DNA from: OFTM10 sp964196195
GTDB taxonomy: Bacteria > Actinomycetota > Acidimicrobiia > Acidimicrobiales > Aldehydirespiratoraceae
Reading direction: 5' to 3'
Length of the DNA: 44,570 nucleotides
NCBI GenBank assembly: GCA_964196195.1
Contig: CAXMSE010000051.1
Span: 1-44,570, forward strand
Of this stretch, positions 16,745 through 24,547 are shown piece by piece; the stretch's first letter is position 1, and each line of letters opens with the position of its first letter. The notes under the pieces are model-generated. The model was not told the origin of the DNA. It worked only from the letters and a program-made list of their open reading frames with translations, and did not search any database. The translations under genes were made by a program, and so were the position numbers.

Positions 16745-17773
16745 TCAGCGGGTGCCCGCTGCAACCAGCGCCTTCACTGCGCCTGCGTTGTCTGGAGTCA
16801 CGAAGCCCGGACCGGTGAGGATCGGGAGACCACCACCGAGGGTGTTGGAGTTCGTGTTCTCGAGGAACATCAGGATGACAGGAATGTAGCCCTGCAGGTA
16901 CTGCTGCTGGTCCACGGTGAATGCCACATCGCCCGCCTCGATGGCGTCGATGATCTCCGGCGTAATGTCGAAGCCGCCGACGTGCATGTCGCGACCCAGA
17001 GCCTGGGCGGCACGGAGGCCGGACATGGCGATGACCGGACCAACACCAAGGAAGCCGTCGATCGAGTCGTCGGCCTGCATGGCGGCGTTGATGGCTGCCT
17101 CCTGGGCGGTCTGGTCGGCGTCGAGGTCCATGAACGAGGAGGTGACGTCACCGTCGAAGGTCATCTCGAGACCTTCACAACGCTCGGCGAGCGCAACGTT
17201 GTCCTGTTCCTGGATACCACAGAGCACGTGGGTTGCACCGAGGTCGTTGAACCGGAGCCCGGCGCCGTTACCAGCGATGATCTCGGTCTGACCGACGTGG
17301 GTGGTGGCACCGATGGTCTGGTAATCGTTCACACCCGAGTTGAGGGTGTAGACGGGGATGCCAGCATCAACTGCTTCCTGAAGCACCGGAATGAGCTGAT
17401 CGGGGCTCGGCAGCGAAGCGGCGATGCCGTCGGCGCCGGCCGCGATTGCAGCCTCGATGTCGGAGGCCTGTACGCCGGGATCGTTGTTGGAGCCCTGCCA
17501 CACGAGTTCGACGCCAACGGCGTCCGCGGCCGCTTCAGCGCCACGCTTCAGCACGGACCAGAACGGACCGTCGTCGGAATGCGTGATCATGTAGAAGGTG
17601 AGATCTCCACCCTGGGTCTGGTCGACAGCTTCGTCACCGTCGTCGCCGGCATCATCGCCAGCATCATCGCCAGCATCATCGCCAGCGCTGCTGTCACTAT
17701 CGTCGTCGCCACATGCTGCGGCAAACATCACGATGGTAAGCAATATTGCCAGCCACCTGAATCGCTTTGTCAT
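16745..17773 (-). CDS. Periplasmic-binding-type sugar/inositol-binding lipoprotein
   Basis: This 342-residue protein has a lipoprotein signal peptide (Lys/Arg N terminus, hydrophobic core, lipobox FAAAC with Cys21), then an acidic linker of GDDA repeats (about 30-46), then a type 1 periplasmic-binding fold beginning LTFYMITHSDDGPFWSVLKRG. Later motifs include IEAAIAAGADGIAASLP and GGFDITPEIIDAI, typical of ribose/inositol-binding proteins. A strong AGGAGG precedes the ATG. It is the second gene after iolE and is followed by a strong hairpin before the permease gene. It probably captures myo-inositol outside the cell (inference from context). Confidence 0.9.
   Translation of the reverse strand: MTKRFRWLAILLTIVMFAAACGDDDSDSSAGDDAGDDAGDDAGDDGDEAVDQTQGGDLTFYMITHSDDGPFWSVLKRGAEAAADAVGVELVWQGSNNDPGVQASDIEAAIAAGADGIAASLPSPDQLIPVLQEAVDAGIPVYTLNSGVNDYQTIGATTHVGQTEIIAGNGAGLRFNDLGATHVLCGIQEQDNVALAERCEGLEMTFDGDVTSSFMDLDADQTAQEAAINAAMQADDSIDGFLGVGPVIAMSGLRAAQALGRDMHVGGFDITPEIIDAIEAGDVAFTVDQQQYLQGYIPVILMFLENTNSNTLGGGLPILTGPGFVTPDNAGAVKALVAAGTR
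17649..17684. repeat. Three perfect 12-bp tandem repeats in the binding-protein linker
   Basis: Three exact copies of a 12-base unit (gcatcatcgcca on the plus strand) follow one another. On the coding strand each unit encodes four residues of the Gly-Asp-Asp-Ala linker directly after the lipidated cysteine. Being a multiple of three, copy-number change would only alter linker length without frameshift. Confidence 0.85.
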
Positions 17774-17819
17774 AGCCCCCTCCTAAGGGTTTGTTTCGGA
17801 ACCGCGGCACGACACGTGC

Positions 17820-18737
17820 TCATGATGTCTCCAGGCAGGAGGCAAGCACGGCGTCGACGCCGCGGAGGTAATCAATGCTCATTTGAACATCGAGTTTTGG
17901 GCCCTGTCCTTCGGGCGGTTCGCCCGCGGTCAGGGCTGTGTCTTGTTCGAGAATATACCAGCGGTCGTATCCCGAACGTTCTAGCGACATGACGATCTCT
18001 CCGATCGGCACGTCGCCTCGACCCATGGGACAGAACATTCCGTTTTGGACGCCCTGCATGATCGTCTGTTGGCCGGCGAACACCGGCCGCGCGAGCTCGA
18101 GCACAGCATCCTTGAGGTGGACGTGACGGATGCGGTCGCCGGCATCGGCGATGAACTCCATTGGGTCGTAACCCCCGATGAGCAGGTGACCCGTGTCGAA
18201 GCACCAACCCACGTCGGAGCCATCAAGCACCCGCTTGACGTCTTCGGGCCGCTCGATCATGGTGCCGAGATGGGGGTGTATGGCTTGGGCCATGCCGTAC
18301 TCGCCCACAACCTCTTCGAGCACTGTGAGCATCTCGATGGTGTGAGCCCAGCCCGAATCGTCGAGTTCGAACCGGGGATTCCAGTCGAACGACGCAACCA
18401 TCGCGGTGATGAACTCGGTCGCGCCGGCGCCGCCGAGAAGCGACGCGGCCCGTCGAGCCGCCGCGATGGTTGCGTCGGACTTGGAGGGGTCGTGGAGAAC
18501 TAGGGGAACAAAGCCGCCGACAAGCTGGAGATCGAATGTGGCCAAGAGATCTCTGAGCTCACCCGGATCGGTGGGGAGATATCCATCCGAGCCCAACTCG
18601 GTGGCTCCGAGACCTACCTCGCTCATCTCCGACAGGACACGTTCGCGGGAAAGTTCGAGGCCCCACCCGGGAACCTCACACACTCCCCAACTGATCGGCG
18701 CGCCACCAAGGCGTTCGAGCAGGTTCACGAACCACAT
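17820..18737 (-). CDS. iolE: Inosose dehydratase IolE
   Basis: IolE dehydrates scyllo-inosose to the trihydroxycyclohexane dione used by IolD. The 305-residue TIM-barrel protein (xylose-isomerase-like) has the diagnostic N-terminal GAPISWGVCEVPGWG, later AIHPHLGTMIE, CFDTGHLLIGG and HVHLKDAV, and the last metal-ligand Glu in WYILEQD. It heads the leftward operon, transcribed divergently from the LacI regulator. A GGGGGG run lies directly before the ATG at 18737 and nine bases before a GTG at 18728, so the GTG may be the true start. The operators at 18762-18806 lie directly upstream. Confidence 0.92.
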   Translation of the reverse strand: MWFVNLLERLGGAPISWGVCEVPGWGLELSRERVLSEMSEVGLGATELGSDGYLPTDPGELRDLLATFDLQLVGGFVPLVLHDPSKSDATIAAARRAASLLGGAGATEFITAMVASFDWNPRFELDDSGWAHTIEMLTVLEEVVGEYGMAQAIHPHLGTMIERPEDVKRVLDGSDVGWCFDTGHLLIGGYDPMEFIADAGDRIRHVHLKDAVLELARPVFAGQQTIMQGVQNGMFCPMGRGDVPIGEIVMSLERSGYDRWYILEQDTALTAGEPPEGQGPKLDVQMSIDYLRGVDAVLASCLETS

Positions 18738-18761
18738 CCCCCCATTTATCAGTCATGAAGC

Positions 18762-18779
18762 AATTGGAGCGCTCCAATT
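18762..18779. promoter_or_regulatory. Putative LacI-family operator O1 (perfect 18-bp palindrome)
   Basis: AATTGGAGCGCTCCAATT is a perfect palindrome with the central CG typical of LacI-family operators. It lies between iolE and the regulator gene, 25 bases from the iolE ATG, where binding would block the leftward inositol operon promoter. The match to a second copy 27 bp away supports it. The regulator assignment is by adjacency. Confidence 0.82.
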
Positions 18780-18785
18780 CACGAC

Positions 18786-18814
18786 TGGACTTGGAGCGCT
18801 CTAATTCCTATACT
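18786..18814 (+). promoter_or_regulatory. Candidate promoter of the LacI-type regulator operon
   Basis: TGGACT at 18786-18791 and TATACT at 18809-18814 are separated by 17 bases, a fair sigma-70-like match. The spacer is filled by operator O2, which would allow autorepression. The first likely start codon is 46 bases downstream. The leftward promoter is less clear by eye. Confidence 0.55.
18789..18806. promoter_or_regulatory. Putative LacI-family operator O2 (near copy of O1)
   Basis: ACTTGGAGCGCTCTAATT differs from O1 at two of 18 positions and keeps the core TTGGAGCGCT. The centres of the two sites are 27 bp apart. O2 lies inside the spacer of the predicted promoter for the regulator gene. 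Confidence 0.75.
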
Positions 18815-18859
18815 CCCCGCCATCGCTTGTCAACCGGCGAACGCACCGGGTGGGGGTCA

Positions 18860-19873
18860 ATGGTGAGGCAGCCGACAATGGACGATGTGGCTGCGGAGGC
18901 CGGGGTGTCCCGCTCGCTCGTGTCTCTCGTCATGCGCAACGCCCCCAATGTGAGCGAGGCACGACGTGTTGCGGTGCTTGCCGCGGCCGACCAGCTCGGC
19001 TACCGCCCCAACGTCCTCGCCCGCAATCTGGCCAGCCGGCGAACGTTCACCATCGGAGTGCTGATCAACGACATGCACAACGCCTACCACGTGGAAGTTC
19101 TCGATGGCATGGAACCACTAGCCACGGCGAACGGATATCGCGTCCTTATCGCACCCGGTTGGCACAGCCCGGCATCGGAGCGACGCGCCGTCGAGAGCAT
19201 CCTCGAATACCGCGTCGACGGACTCATTCTCGCCGGACCGCAGCTCGAATCGAAGGAGATAGTGCAGGCGGCTGAGAACACACCCGTGGTGATCGTCGGT
19301 CGATCGATCAGATCGACCCAGGTCGACTCCGTCAACAACGACGAGGCAGTCGGTACCCGCCTCGTCGTCGACCACCTGGTGGGGTTGGGGCACAGTCGCA
19401 TCACCCACTTCGATGGAGGGACCGGCGCCGGCGCCGGCGCCCGACGGGCCGGCTACGAAGCGGCCATGAGACACCATGGCCTCGACTCAGAGATCGACGT
19501 GGTCCGTGGTGACTTCACCGAATCGAGTGGCGCCACCGCCGCCGCCACCATTCTCGGCCGACCATGCATCCCGACGGCAATATTCGCTGCCAACGATCTG
19601 ATGGCGGCAGGAGCACTCGACACCCTCGAAGAGGCAGGCCTTCACGTCCCCGAAGACATCTCCCTCGTCGGCTACGACAACACCGCCCTCGCAGCCATGC
19701 CTCAGTTGTCGCTGTCGACGGTGCATCAGCCCCGCATCGAGATGGGAAGGTTGGCCATGGAATCCCTTCTCGAGCGCATCGACGGCAGGCGAACCAAGTG
19801 TCGCCGCGAAGTAATCGCTCCCCAACTCATGGCCCGAACCACGTCCGGTCCGCTACGAAAGCAGCCCCGATGA
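18860..19873 (+). CDS. LacI-family transcriptional regulator of the inositol cluster
   Basis: The 337-residue protein starts with a LacI helix-turn-helix (TMDDVAAEAGVSRSLVSLVM, then SEARRVAVLAAADQLGYRPN hinge region) followed by a type 1 periplasmic-binding-like effector domain (TIGVLINDMHNAYHVEVLDG; AIFAANDLMAAGAL; SLVGYDNT). I choose ATG 18860 because it puts the HTH at residue 6; the open frame continues to 18755 but would then run through both operators. It is divergent from iolE, overlaps the dioxygenase gene by ATGA, and probably represses both directions until an inositol-derived ligand binds (inference). Confidence 0.9.
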   Translation: MVRQPTMDDVAAEAGVSRSLVSLVMRNAPNVSEARRVAVLAAADQLGYRPNVLARNLASRRTFTIGVLINDMHNAYHVEVLDGMEPLATANGYRVLIAPGWHSPASERRAVESILEYRVDGLILAGPQLESKEIVQAAENTPVVIVGRSIRSTQVDSVNNDEAVGTRLVVDHLVGLGHSRITHFDGGTGAGAGARRAGYEAAMRHHGLDSEIDVVRGDFTESSGATAAATILGRPCIPTAIFAANDLMAAGALDTLEEAGLHVPEDISLVGYDNTALAAMPQLSLSTVHQPRIEMGRLAMESLLERIDGRRTKCRREVIAPQLMARTTSGPLRKQPR

Positions 19874-20736
19874 CGCGCACCCTTCTGGAAGTGGACGTCG
19901 ACAATCTCGACAGCCAACTGCCCGATCTCATCGCCGAGTTGCTCACCGGCACCGGAGCCATCGTCATTCGCCAGGCCTTTCCCCGCGAGGAGATCTCCCT
20001 GGCCCGAGAGCTCGTCATGGCCTACTCCTCTGCCGAGAGCGCGAAAGAGACCCATTTCCAGGGAGCCAGCGCCGACGAGCTGCACCTCCAGCGAAGAGTG
20101 TGGAACCTGCTCAACAAGGGGGAGGTGTTCGAGCGAATGGTGCAGCACGAAGCGGTGATCCGGATTGTGGGCGAATTCCTCGGCTCCGCATTCATCATGG
20201 GCTCGGTTGCCGCCAACCGGCTGCTTCCCGGTGGACCCGGCCAAGAACCCCACGTCGACTACCCGTACTGGGACATGTACAAGCGTCACGAGTTTCCCAC
20301 CAACATCAACTCCAGCTTCCCGCTCAACACCCAGGCCACCGTTTTTCTCGACCCGTTCACGGTCGACTCGGGGGCGACGGCATTCCTTCCCCGCAGCCAA
20401 CACAAGCTCGTCTACCCCCACGAATCCGATCGTGAACGGTTCCATCGTGAGGCGATCCGTACCATCGGCGAGCCCGGCGATTGTGTGATCTTCAATGGCA
20501 TGTGCTGGCACTGTGCGATGCCCAACGTGAGCCACCACGACCGCACGGGGATCCTCATCGAGTATCTGCCGAAGTTCGTCGCCCCGCTCGAAGACCTGAG
20601 ACGCAGCGTCGACGCTGCGGTGGTCGAGCGGGCAAGCCCGGTCCTGCGCCAGTTGATGGCACTCGACTATCCCTACCCCCAGCTAATCGACGAGGTGGAG
20701 GGTGGCGTGCAGATCGGACGTGACATCAGCTCATGA
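19870..20736 (+). CDS. Phytanoyl-CoA dioxygenase (PhyH) family Fe(II)/2-oxoglutarate oxygenase
   Basis: The 288-residue protein shows the iron-binding triad of PhyH enzymes: H128-x-D130 in EPHVDYPYWD and His214 in MCWHCAMPNVS, with Arg225 in HDRTGI as the likely 2-oxoglutarate anchor. The start at 19870 overlaps the regulator stop by ATGA; an upstream extension lies in the regulator gene in another frame. Members hydroxylate or oxidatively demethylate small molecules as well as phytanoyl-CoA. Cotranscription with the inositol regulator and a Gfo/Idh dehydrogenase suggests a cyclitol or methylated cyclitol substrate, which is inference only. Confidence 0.85.
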   Translation: MTRTLLEVDVDNLDSQLPDLIAELLTGTGAIVIRQAFPREEISLARELVMAYSSAESAKETHFQGASADELHLQRRVWNLLNKGEVFERMVQHEAVIRIVGEFLGSAFIMGSVAANRLLPGGPGQEPHVDYPYWDMYKRHEFPTNINSSFPLNTQATVFLDPFTVDSGATAFLPRSQHKLVYPHESDRERFHREAIRTIGEPGDCVIFNGMCWHCAMPNVSHHDRTGILIEYLPKFVAPLEDLRRSVDAAVVERASPVLRQLMALDYPYPQLIDEVEGGVQIGRDISS

Positions 20737-21824
20737 CAGTTCGCGTAGGCGTTATCGGAACCTCCTGGTGGAGCGATGCCATGTATCTGCCCGCCCTACG
20801 ACAACTCGACGATGTCGACATCGTGGGTGTGGCCGGGCGCGACAAGGGCCGCACCCAGGCCTTCGCTGATCGCTGGGAGATACCCCAGGCCTACACCGAC
20901 ACCGGCGCGCTACTGGATCAGCCGATCGACGCGGTGATCATCGCATCCACCAACGACAGTCATCATCATCTCAGCATGGCCGCCCTCGAACGAGGCCTCG
21001 ATGTCCTCTGCGAGAAGCCGCTCGGCCTGACCAGCGCCGAAGCGGCCGAAATGACCGAGGCGGCCCGCCTCCACGACGCGATCACCCTCGTGCCGTTCAC
21101 CTATCGATACATGCCGGTGAACCGCTGGGTGAAGCAGTTGATCGACGACGGCTACCTCGGCCAACCCCGCCATCTCGGCATGCGCTACTTCACCGGATTC
21201 GCACGTGACGGCGAATACGTCTGGAGGTTCGACAAATCCGAAGCCGGTTCGGGAGTGATCGGCGACCTCGGCTCGCACTGGCTCTACCTGGCCCGCTGGT
21301 TCCTCGGCGAGATCGAAGCGGTGGGAGCTACATCGAGCCGGTTCATCGACCGGGCCGAGCGGCCCGACGGTCGGCCCTACGAGCGCGGCGAGGACTCAGC
21401 GGTGATCACCGCGCGTTTCACCTCCGGCGCATATGCCACCCTGCAGGTGAGTGCTGTTTGCTGGGAGGGCACACCCCTCGACCAGACCCACCACCTCGAT
21501 GCCCATGGCTCGGATGGCACGATCTACGCGAGCTGCGACTGGGACCAGACCCAAGAGGTGCGGGGATTGAAAGCCGGTGAGCGCGGCCCGGCCCTTCCGT
21601 TGGCGATTCCAGACCACATCTGGGGTGCCGCACGGCGAGAGTCTGTTCACGACACCTACCGAGACGTGTTCCGGGGCGAAGGAGCGATGATCGGTGATTT
21701 CATCGGTGCGGTCCGCTCCCACACCCCGTGTACACCCGATTTCAGCGACGGTCGGAGGATCCAGCAGCTCTGTGACGCTGCGGTTGCGAGTGCCGCCACC
21801 GGCGGGGGCATGCTCGCAGTGTGA
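20733..21824 (+). CDS. Gfo/Idh/MocA family oxidoreductase
   Basis: The 363-residue protein has VGVIGTSWWSDAMYLPALRQ at its N terminus (a looser form of the usual GxGxxG), IIASTNDSHHHL, CEKPLGLTSAEA with the family lysine, and the catalytic region SGVIGDLGSHWLYLARWFLG with Asp and His. It is the most divergent of the four Gfo/Idh proteins here. ATGA overlap with the dioxygenase gene makes a coupled oxygenase-dehydrogenase pair: hydroxylation or demethylation followed by alcohol oxidation is a reasonable but untested idea. Confidence 0.82.
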   Translation: MTVRVGVIGTSWWSDAMYLPALRQLDDVDIVGVAGRDKGRTQAFADRWEIPQAYTDTGALLDQPIDAVIIASTNDSHHHLSMAALERGLDVLCEKPLGLTSAEAAEMTEAARLHDAITLVPFTYRYMPVNRWVKQLIDDGYLGQPRHLGMRYFTGFARDGEYVWRFDKSEAGSGVIGDLGSHWLYLARWFLGEIEAVGATSSRFIDRAERPDGRPYERGEDSAVITARFTSGAYATLQVSAVCWEGTPLDQTHHLDAHGSDGTIYASCDWDQTQEVRGLKAGERGPALPLAIPDHIWGAARRESVHDTYRDVFRGEGAMIGDFIGAVRSHTPCTPDFSDGRRIQQLCDAAVASAATGGGMLAV

Positions 21825-22486
21825 GGCTCACCCTTCGCGCCGCTCTTTGGATCGCCCCACTCAGCCTCGCCGCCGCCGCCTGCAGTAGCTCACCCGACCC
21901 GCGCCCACCCACAACCGCTACCGTCGGCGTACTGGCTTCGGGGTGCAGCCTCGTCGCCGACTTCGGCACCGGCGTCGCGGTGGCTCCCGGCCTGATCGCC
22001 ACATCGGCCCACACCATCGCCGGTGCCAGCGCTGTGGTGGTGGTCGACCATTCGGGACTCGAACACCCTGCCGAGGTGGTCGGTTTCAACCCCCTCCAGG
22101 ATGTGGCAATACTGAAGATCTCAACCTCGACCCCCCACGCGTCACTAGGTTCGGTCAGCGATGGCGACTCGGGATTGCTCGGCACCTGGCACCCCGACCA
22201 CGGCTTCGATACCACCGAAGTAGTGGTCACCCGTCTGCTCCGTGTGACCATCGAGGACATCTACGTGGAGGACCTGGCTGAGCGACTCGCATTCGAGATC
22301 GAGGCCGAGATCGTGAAGGGCAACTCGGGAGGACCCGTCTTCACCTCCGACGGTGAGGTCGCGGGAATCGTGTACGCCACATCGCGGGAGCGAGACGGAA
22401 TCGGCTTCGTGCTGCGATCCGAGGAGATTGCCGCCACCCTCGACCGCGTCGACGGTCGACCCGTCGCCAACGGCCGTTGCTTCTGA
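21821..22486 (+). CDS. Trypsin-like serine protease lipoprotein
   Basis: The 221-residue protein starts at GTG 21821, overlapping the preceding stop (GTGA). A signal peptide ends in SLAAAAC with lipidated Cys21. The exported part keeps the chymotrypsin-fold triad in order: His64 in ATSAHTIAG, Asp94 in NPLQDVAILKI and Ser169 in KGNSGGPVF. There is no PDZ domain, so it is shorter than DegP/HtrA proteins. It should act at the outer face of the membrane. Its link to cyclitol use is unclear, and it may simply be cotranscribed. Confidence 0.85.
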   Translation: MRLTLRAALWIAPLSLAAAACSSSPDPRPPTTATVGVLASGCSLVADFGTGVAVAPGLIATSAHTIAGASAVVVVDHSGLEHPAEVVGFNPLQDVAILKISTSTPHASLGSVSDGDSGLLGTWHPDHGFDTTEVVVTRLLRVTIEDIYVEDLAERLAFEIEAEIVKGNSGGPVFTSDGEVAGIVYATSRERDGIGFVLRSEEIAATLDRVDGRPVANGRCF

Positions 22487-22514
22487 CGATTCACGGGTTT
22501 TCGGGTTGTCGACC

Positions 22515-22520
22515 TAACCT
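22515..22520 (+). promoter_or_regulatory. Leaderless-type -10 element for the ROK kinase
   Basis: TAACCT ends eight bases before the ATG at 22529 and no Shine-Dalgarno sequence is present. This places the transcription start at or next to the start codon. The same hexamer and spacing recur before ilvD. Confidence 0.5.
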
Positions 22521-22528
22521 GGGGCGCC

Positions 22529-23467
22529 ATGATCGTGGGATTCGACGTCGGCGGCACCAACGCACGCGCCCTTCTCGTGAAACCGGACTCGTTTGAGGTC
22601 CTTGATCGCGAGCGCGAATCGAGTGCCGGAACCGGTCCCGTACTCCTTGAGCGGCTCACCACCATGATCGGTTGCCTCGAGGTGCGAAACGGGGTGACCA
22701 TCGATGCGGTCGGCCTTGGCGTCGCCGGTCTCGCTCACCGGTCCGGCGTCGTCCACTATTCGCCGAACTTGCCCGACCTCGTCGAGTATCCGCTCGGCAC
22801 CGAATTACAAAAGGCTCTCGGGCTCCCCGTCGTGGTCATGAACGATGCCACCGCGGGCACATGGGCCGAAGCCCGACTCGGAGCAGGCCGCTCCTCCGAA
22901 GACTTCATCTTCGTAGCACTCGGCACCGGCATCGGCACCGGATTCGTCTGCGGTGGCGCACTCCTCCAAGGAGCCAACGGGTTTGCCGGAGAAGCGGGAC
23001 ACATGGTTGTCGATGCCCACGGACCCGCCCACATCACGGGCCAACAGGGCCCCTGGGAATACTTCGCCTCAGGGAGCGCCCTCGGCCGGCTGGGTCGAGA
23101 GGCGGCAGCCGACGGCCGGTTCGACCGAGGCGCTCAACTCGCAGGCTCCGCGCCGGCCATCGTTGGTTTCCATGTCGTCGATGCGTGCCGCGCCGGCGAC
23201 ACCCAGGCCGCCACCATCCTCGACGAGTTTTGCCGTGAGGTCGCCCGCGGCGTGGCGAACCTGGTCATCATCTTCGATCCGTCTCGAATCGTGATCGGTG
23301 GAGGGCTTGCCGAGGTGGGTGAACCACTTCGGGCCGGTGTCGAACGCTGGCTCAATGAACTCCTCCTCGGCTCGAATCATCGCCCCCGCGTCGAGGTCGT
23401 GATGGCCGAACTCGGCGACGAAGCCGGGGCGCTCGGCGCCGCCATCCTCGCCGCCGACAAATCCTGA
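22529..23467 (+). CDS. ROK-family sugar kinase lacking the zinc cysteines
   Basis: The 312-residue protein is a ROK kinase (glucokinase/N-acetylhexosamine kinase fold): phosphate loop DVGGTNAR (6-13), catalytic Asp106 in VVMNDATAG, GTGIGTGF (132-139) and sugar-binding GEAGH (154-158). The usual CxCGxxGC zinc motif after GEAGH is replaced by HGPAHITGQQGPWE, which keeps the flanking Gly and WE but no cysteine. It may be a glucokinase; the substrate is not certain. It seems to be transcribed on its own from a leaderless promoter and is convergent with the LigD-type gene. Confidence 0.85.
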   Translation: MIVGFDVGGTNARALLVKPDSFEVLDRERESSAGTGPVLLERLTTMIGCLEVRNGVTIDAVGLGVAGLAHRSGVVHYSPNLPDLVEYPLGTELQKALGLPVVVMNDATAGTWAEARLGAGRSSEDFIFVALGTGIGTGFVCGGALLQGANGFAGEAGHMVVDAHGPAHITGQQGPWEYFASGSALGRLGREAAADGRFDRGAQLAGSAPAIVGFHVVDACRAGDTQAATILDEFCREVARGVANLVIIFDPSRIVIGGGLAEVGEPLRAGVERWLNELLLGSNHRPRVEVVMAELGDEAGALGAAILAADKS

Positions 23468-23476
23468 GCATCAACC

Positions 23477-23489
23477 TTTCGGGCCGAAA
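23477..23489. terminator. Short palindrome between convergent genes
   Basis: TTTCGGGCCGAAA is a perfect 13-base palindrome in the 25-base gap between the ROK kinase and the LigD-type polymerase. It could serve as a weak bidirectional terminator, but the stem is short and there is no U-tract. Confidence 0.3.
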
Positions 23490-23492
23490 CGA

Positions 23493-24521
23493 TCAGGGCG
23501 ACTGCTTCTTGGCGCGGCTCGGGCTCACCCGTGGCGGTTCGTTGGGCATCTTCGGATAGACGGGCGGCCACGGCGCGTCCATCAGCCCGCTCGCCCAGTC
23601 GCGTTCGTGCCATTCGAGCAGCGGCTCGAGTGACTGAAGCTCCTCGTCGATCGTGGCCCACGGGTCGCCCTCAGCCGCCACCCTGCTCGGCACGGTGGCG
23701 ATCGTGAGCTCGTCGGGAGCCACCGACAGAAGCTCGTCCCATGTGATCGGCGTCGATACCTGTGCGCCCACACGGGGCCTCACCGACCACGCACCGAATA
23801 CCGTCTTGTGAGGCGCGTTCTGATTGAAGTCGACGAACACCCGCTCCCCCCGGTCCTCCTTCCACCACTCGCTGGTGAGAAGATCGGGGCGTCGCCTCTG
23901 CATCTCGCGAGCAAGAGCGACCGCGGCATAGCGCACTTCCACGGCGCTCCATCGCGGCAGCAGGCGGACATAGATGTGGATGCCCTTGCTACCCGAGGTC
24001 TTGACGAACGACAGAATCCCAAGCTCGTCGAGAACCGCCCTCACCTCACCGGCGGCCGCCCGGACATCATCGAAGCTGGTGCCGGGCTGGGGGTCGAGAT
24101 CGATACGGAGTTCGTCGGCATGGCTCGGATCGATCGCCCGGTTGGGCCAGACATGAAATCCCAGACAACCCATGTTGACCGCCCAAACAATGTGGGCCAT
24201 GTCGTGGGCCACGAGAGCGTTGGAGGTGGTGCCATTGGGCGTACTCACCACAATGGTGCGCAACCAGTCCGGGGCGCCCTTGGGCACGCGCTTCTGAAAG
24301 AACGACTTGCCCCGCGCTCCGTCGGGATAACGCTCCAGGAGCAGAGGTCGGCCGCCCACCGCCCTCATGAAGGGCTCCTCCATCGACAGGTAATAGTTCA
24401 CGAGATCGAGCTTGGTCTCGCCCCTCTTCGGAAAGAAGATCTTGCCGGGGCTGGTGACTCTCACCTCGTGGCCTCCCAACTCGAAGACCACGGCGTTGTC
24501 GTTGGAAGCGGAGCCCGCCAT
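23493..24521 (-). CDS. LigD-type polymerase/primase domain protein (NHEJ), stand-alone
   Basis: The 342-residue protein is the polymerase module of bacterial DNA ligase D (archaeo-eukaryotic primase fold), which fills or adds nucleotides at broken ends in non-homologous end joining. Visible are the metal-binding pair Asp141/Asp143 in RIDLDPQPG, SGSKGIHIYV (176-185) and third acid Asp231 in VFVDFNQN, followed by the family stretch APHKTVFGAWSVR. There is no ligase or nuclease domain, and neither Ku nor ligase is in the window. TAACGT lies six bases before the ATG, a leaderless-type promoter. Confidence 0.88.
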   Translation of the reverse strand: MAGSASNDNAVVFELGGHEVRVTSPGKIFFPKRGETKLDLVNYYLSMEEPFMRAVGGRPLLLERYPDGARGKSFFQKRVPKGAPDWLRTIVVSTPNGTTSNALVAHDMAHIVWAVNMGCLGFHVWPNRAIDPSHADELRIDLDPQPGTSFDDVRAAAGEVRAVLDELGILSFVKTSGSKGIHIYVRLLPRWSAVEVRYAAVALAREMQRRRPDLLTSEWWKEDRGERVFVDFNQNAPHKTVFGAWSVRPRVGAQVSTPITWDELLSVAPDELTIATVPSRVAAEGDPWATIDEELQSLEPLLEWHERDWASGLMDAPWPPVYPKMPNEPPRVSPSRAKKQSP

Positions 24522-24547
24522 GGCGCGACGTTACCCCACCGACCGCA

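Noticed and set aside
16589..17992. 467-residue plus-strand ORF opposite the binding protein and iolE
   Set aside because: It lies antisense to a lipoprotein with clear lipobox and fold motifs and has low-complexity composition.
23477..23489. Strong bidirectional terminator between ROK kinase and LigD-type gene
   Set aside because: The palindrome is only 13 bases with at most a 4-5 bp stem and no U-tract, so I list it only as a weak candidate.
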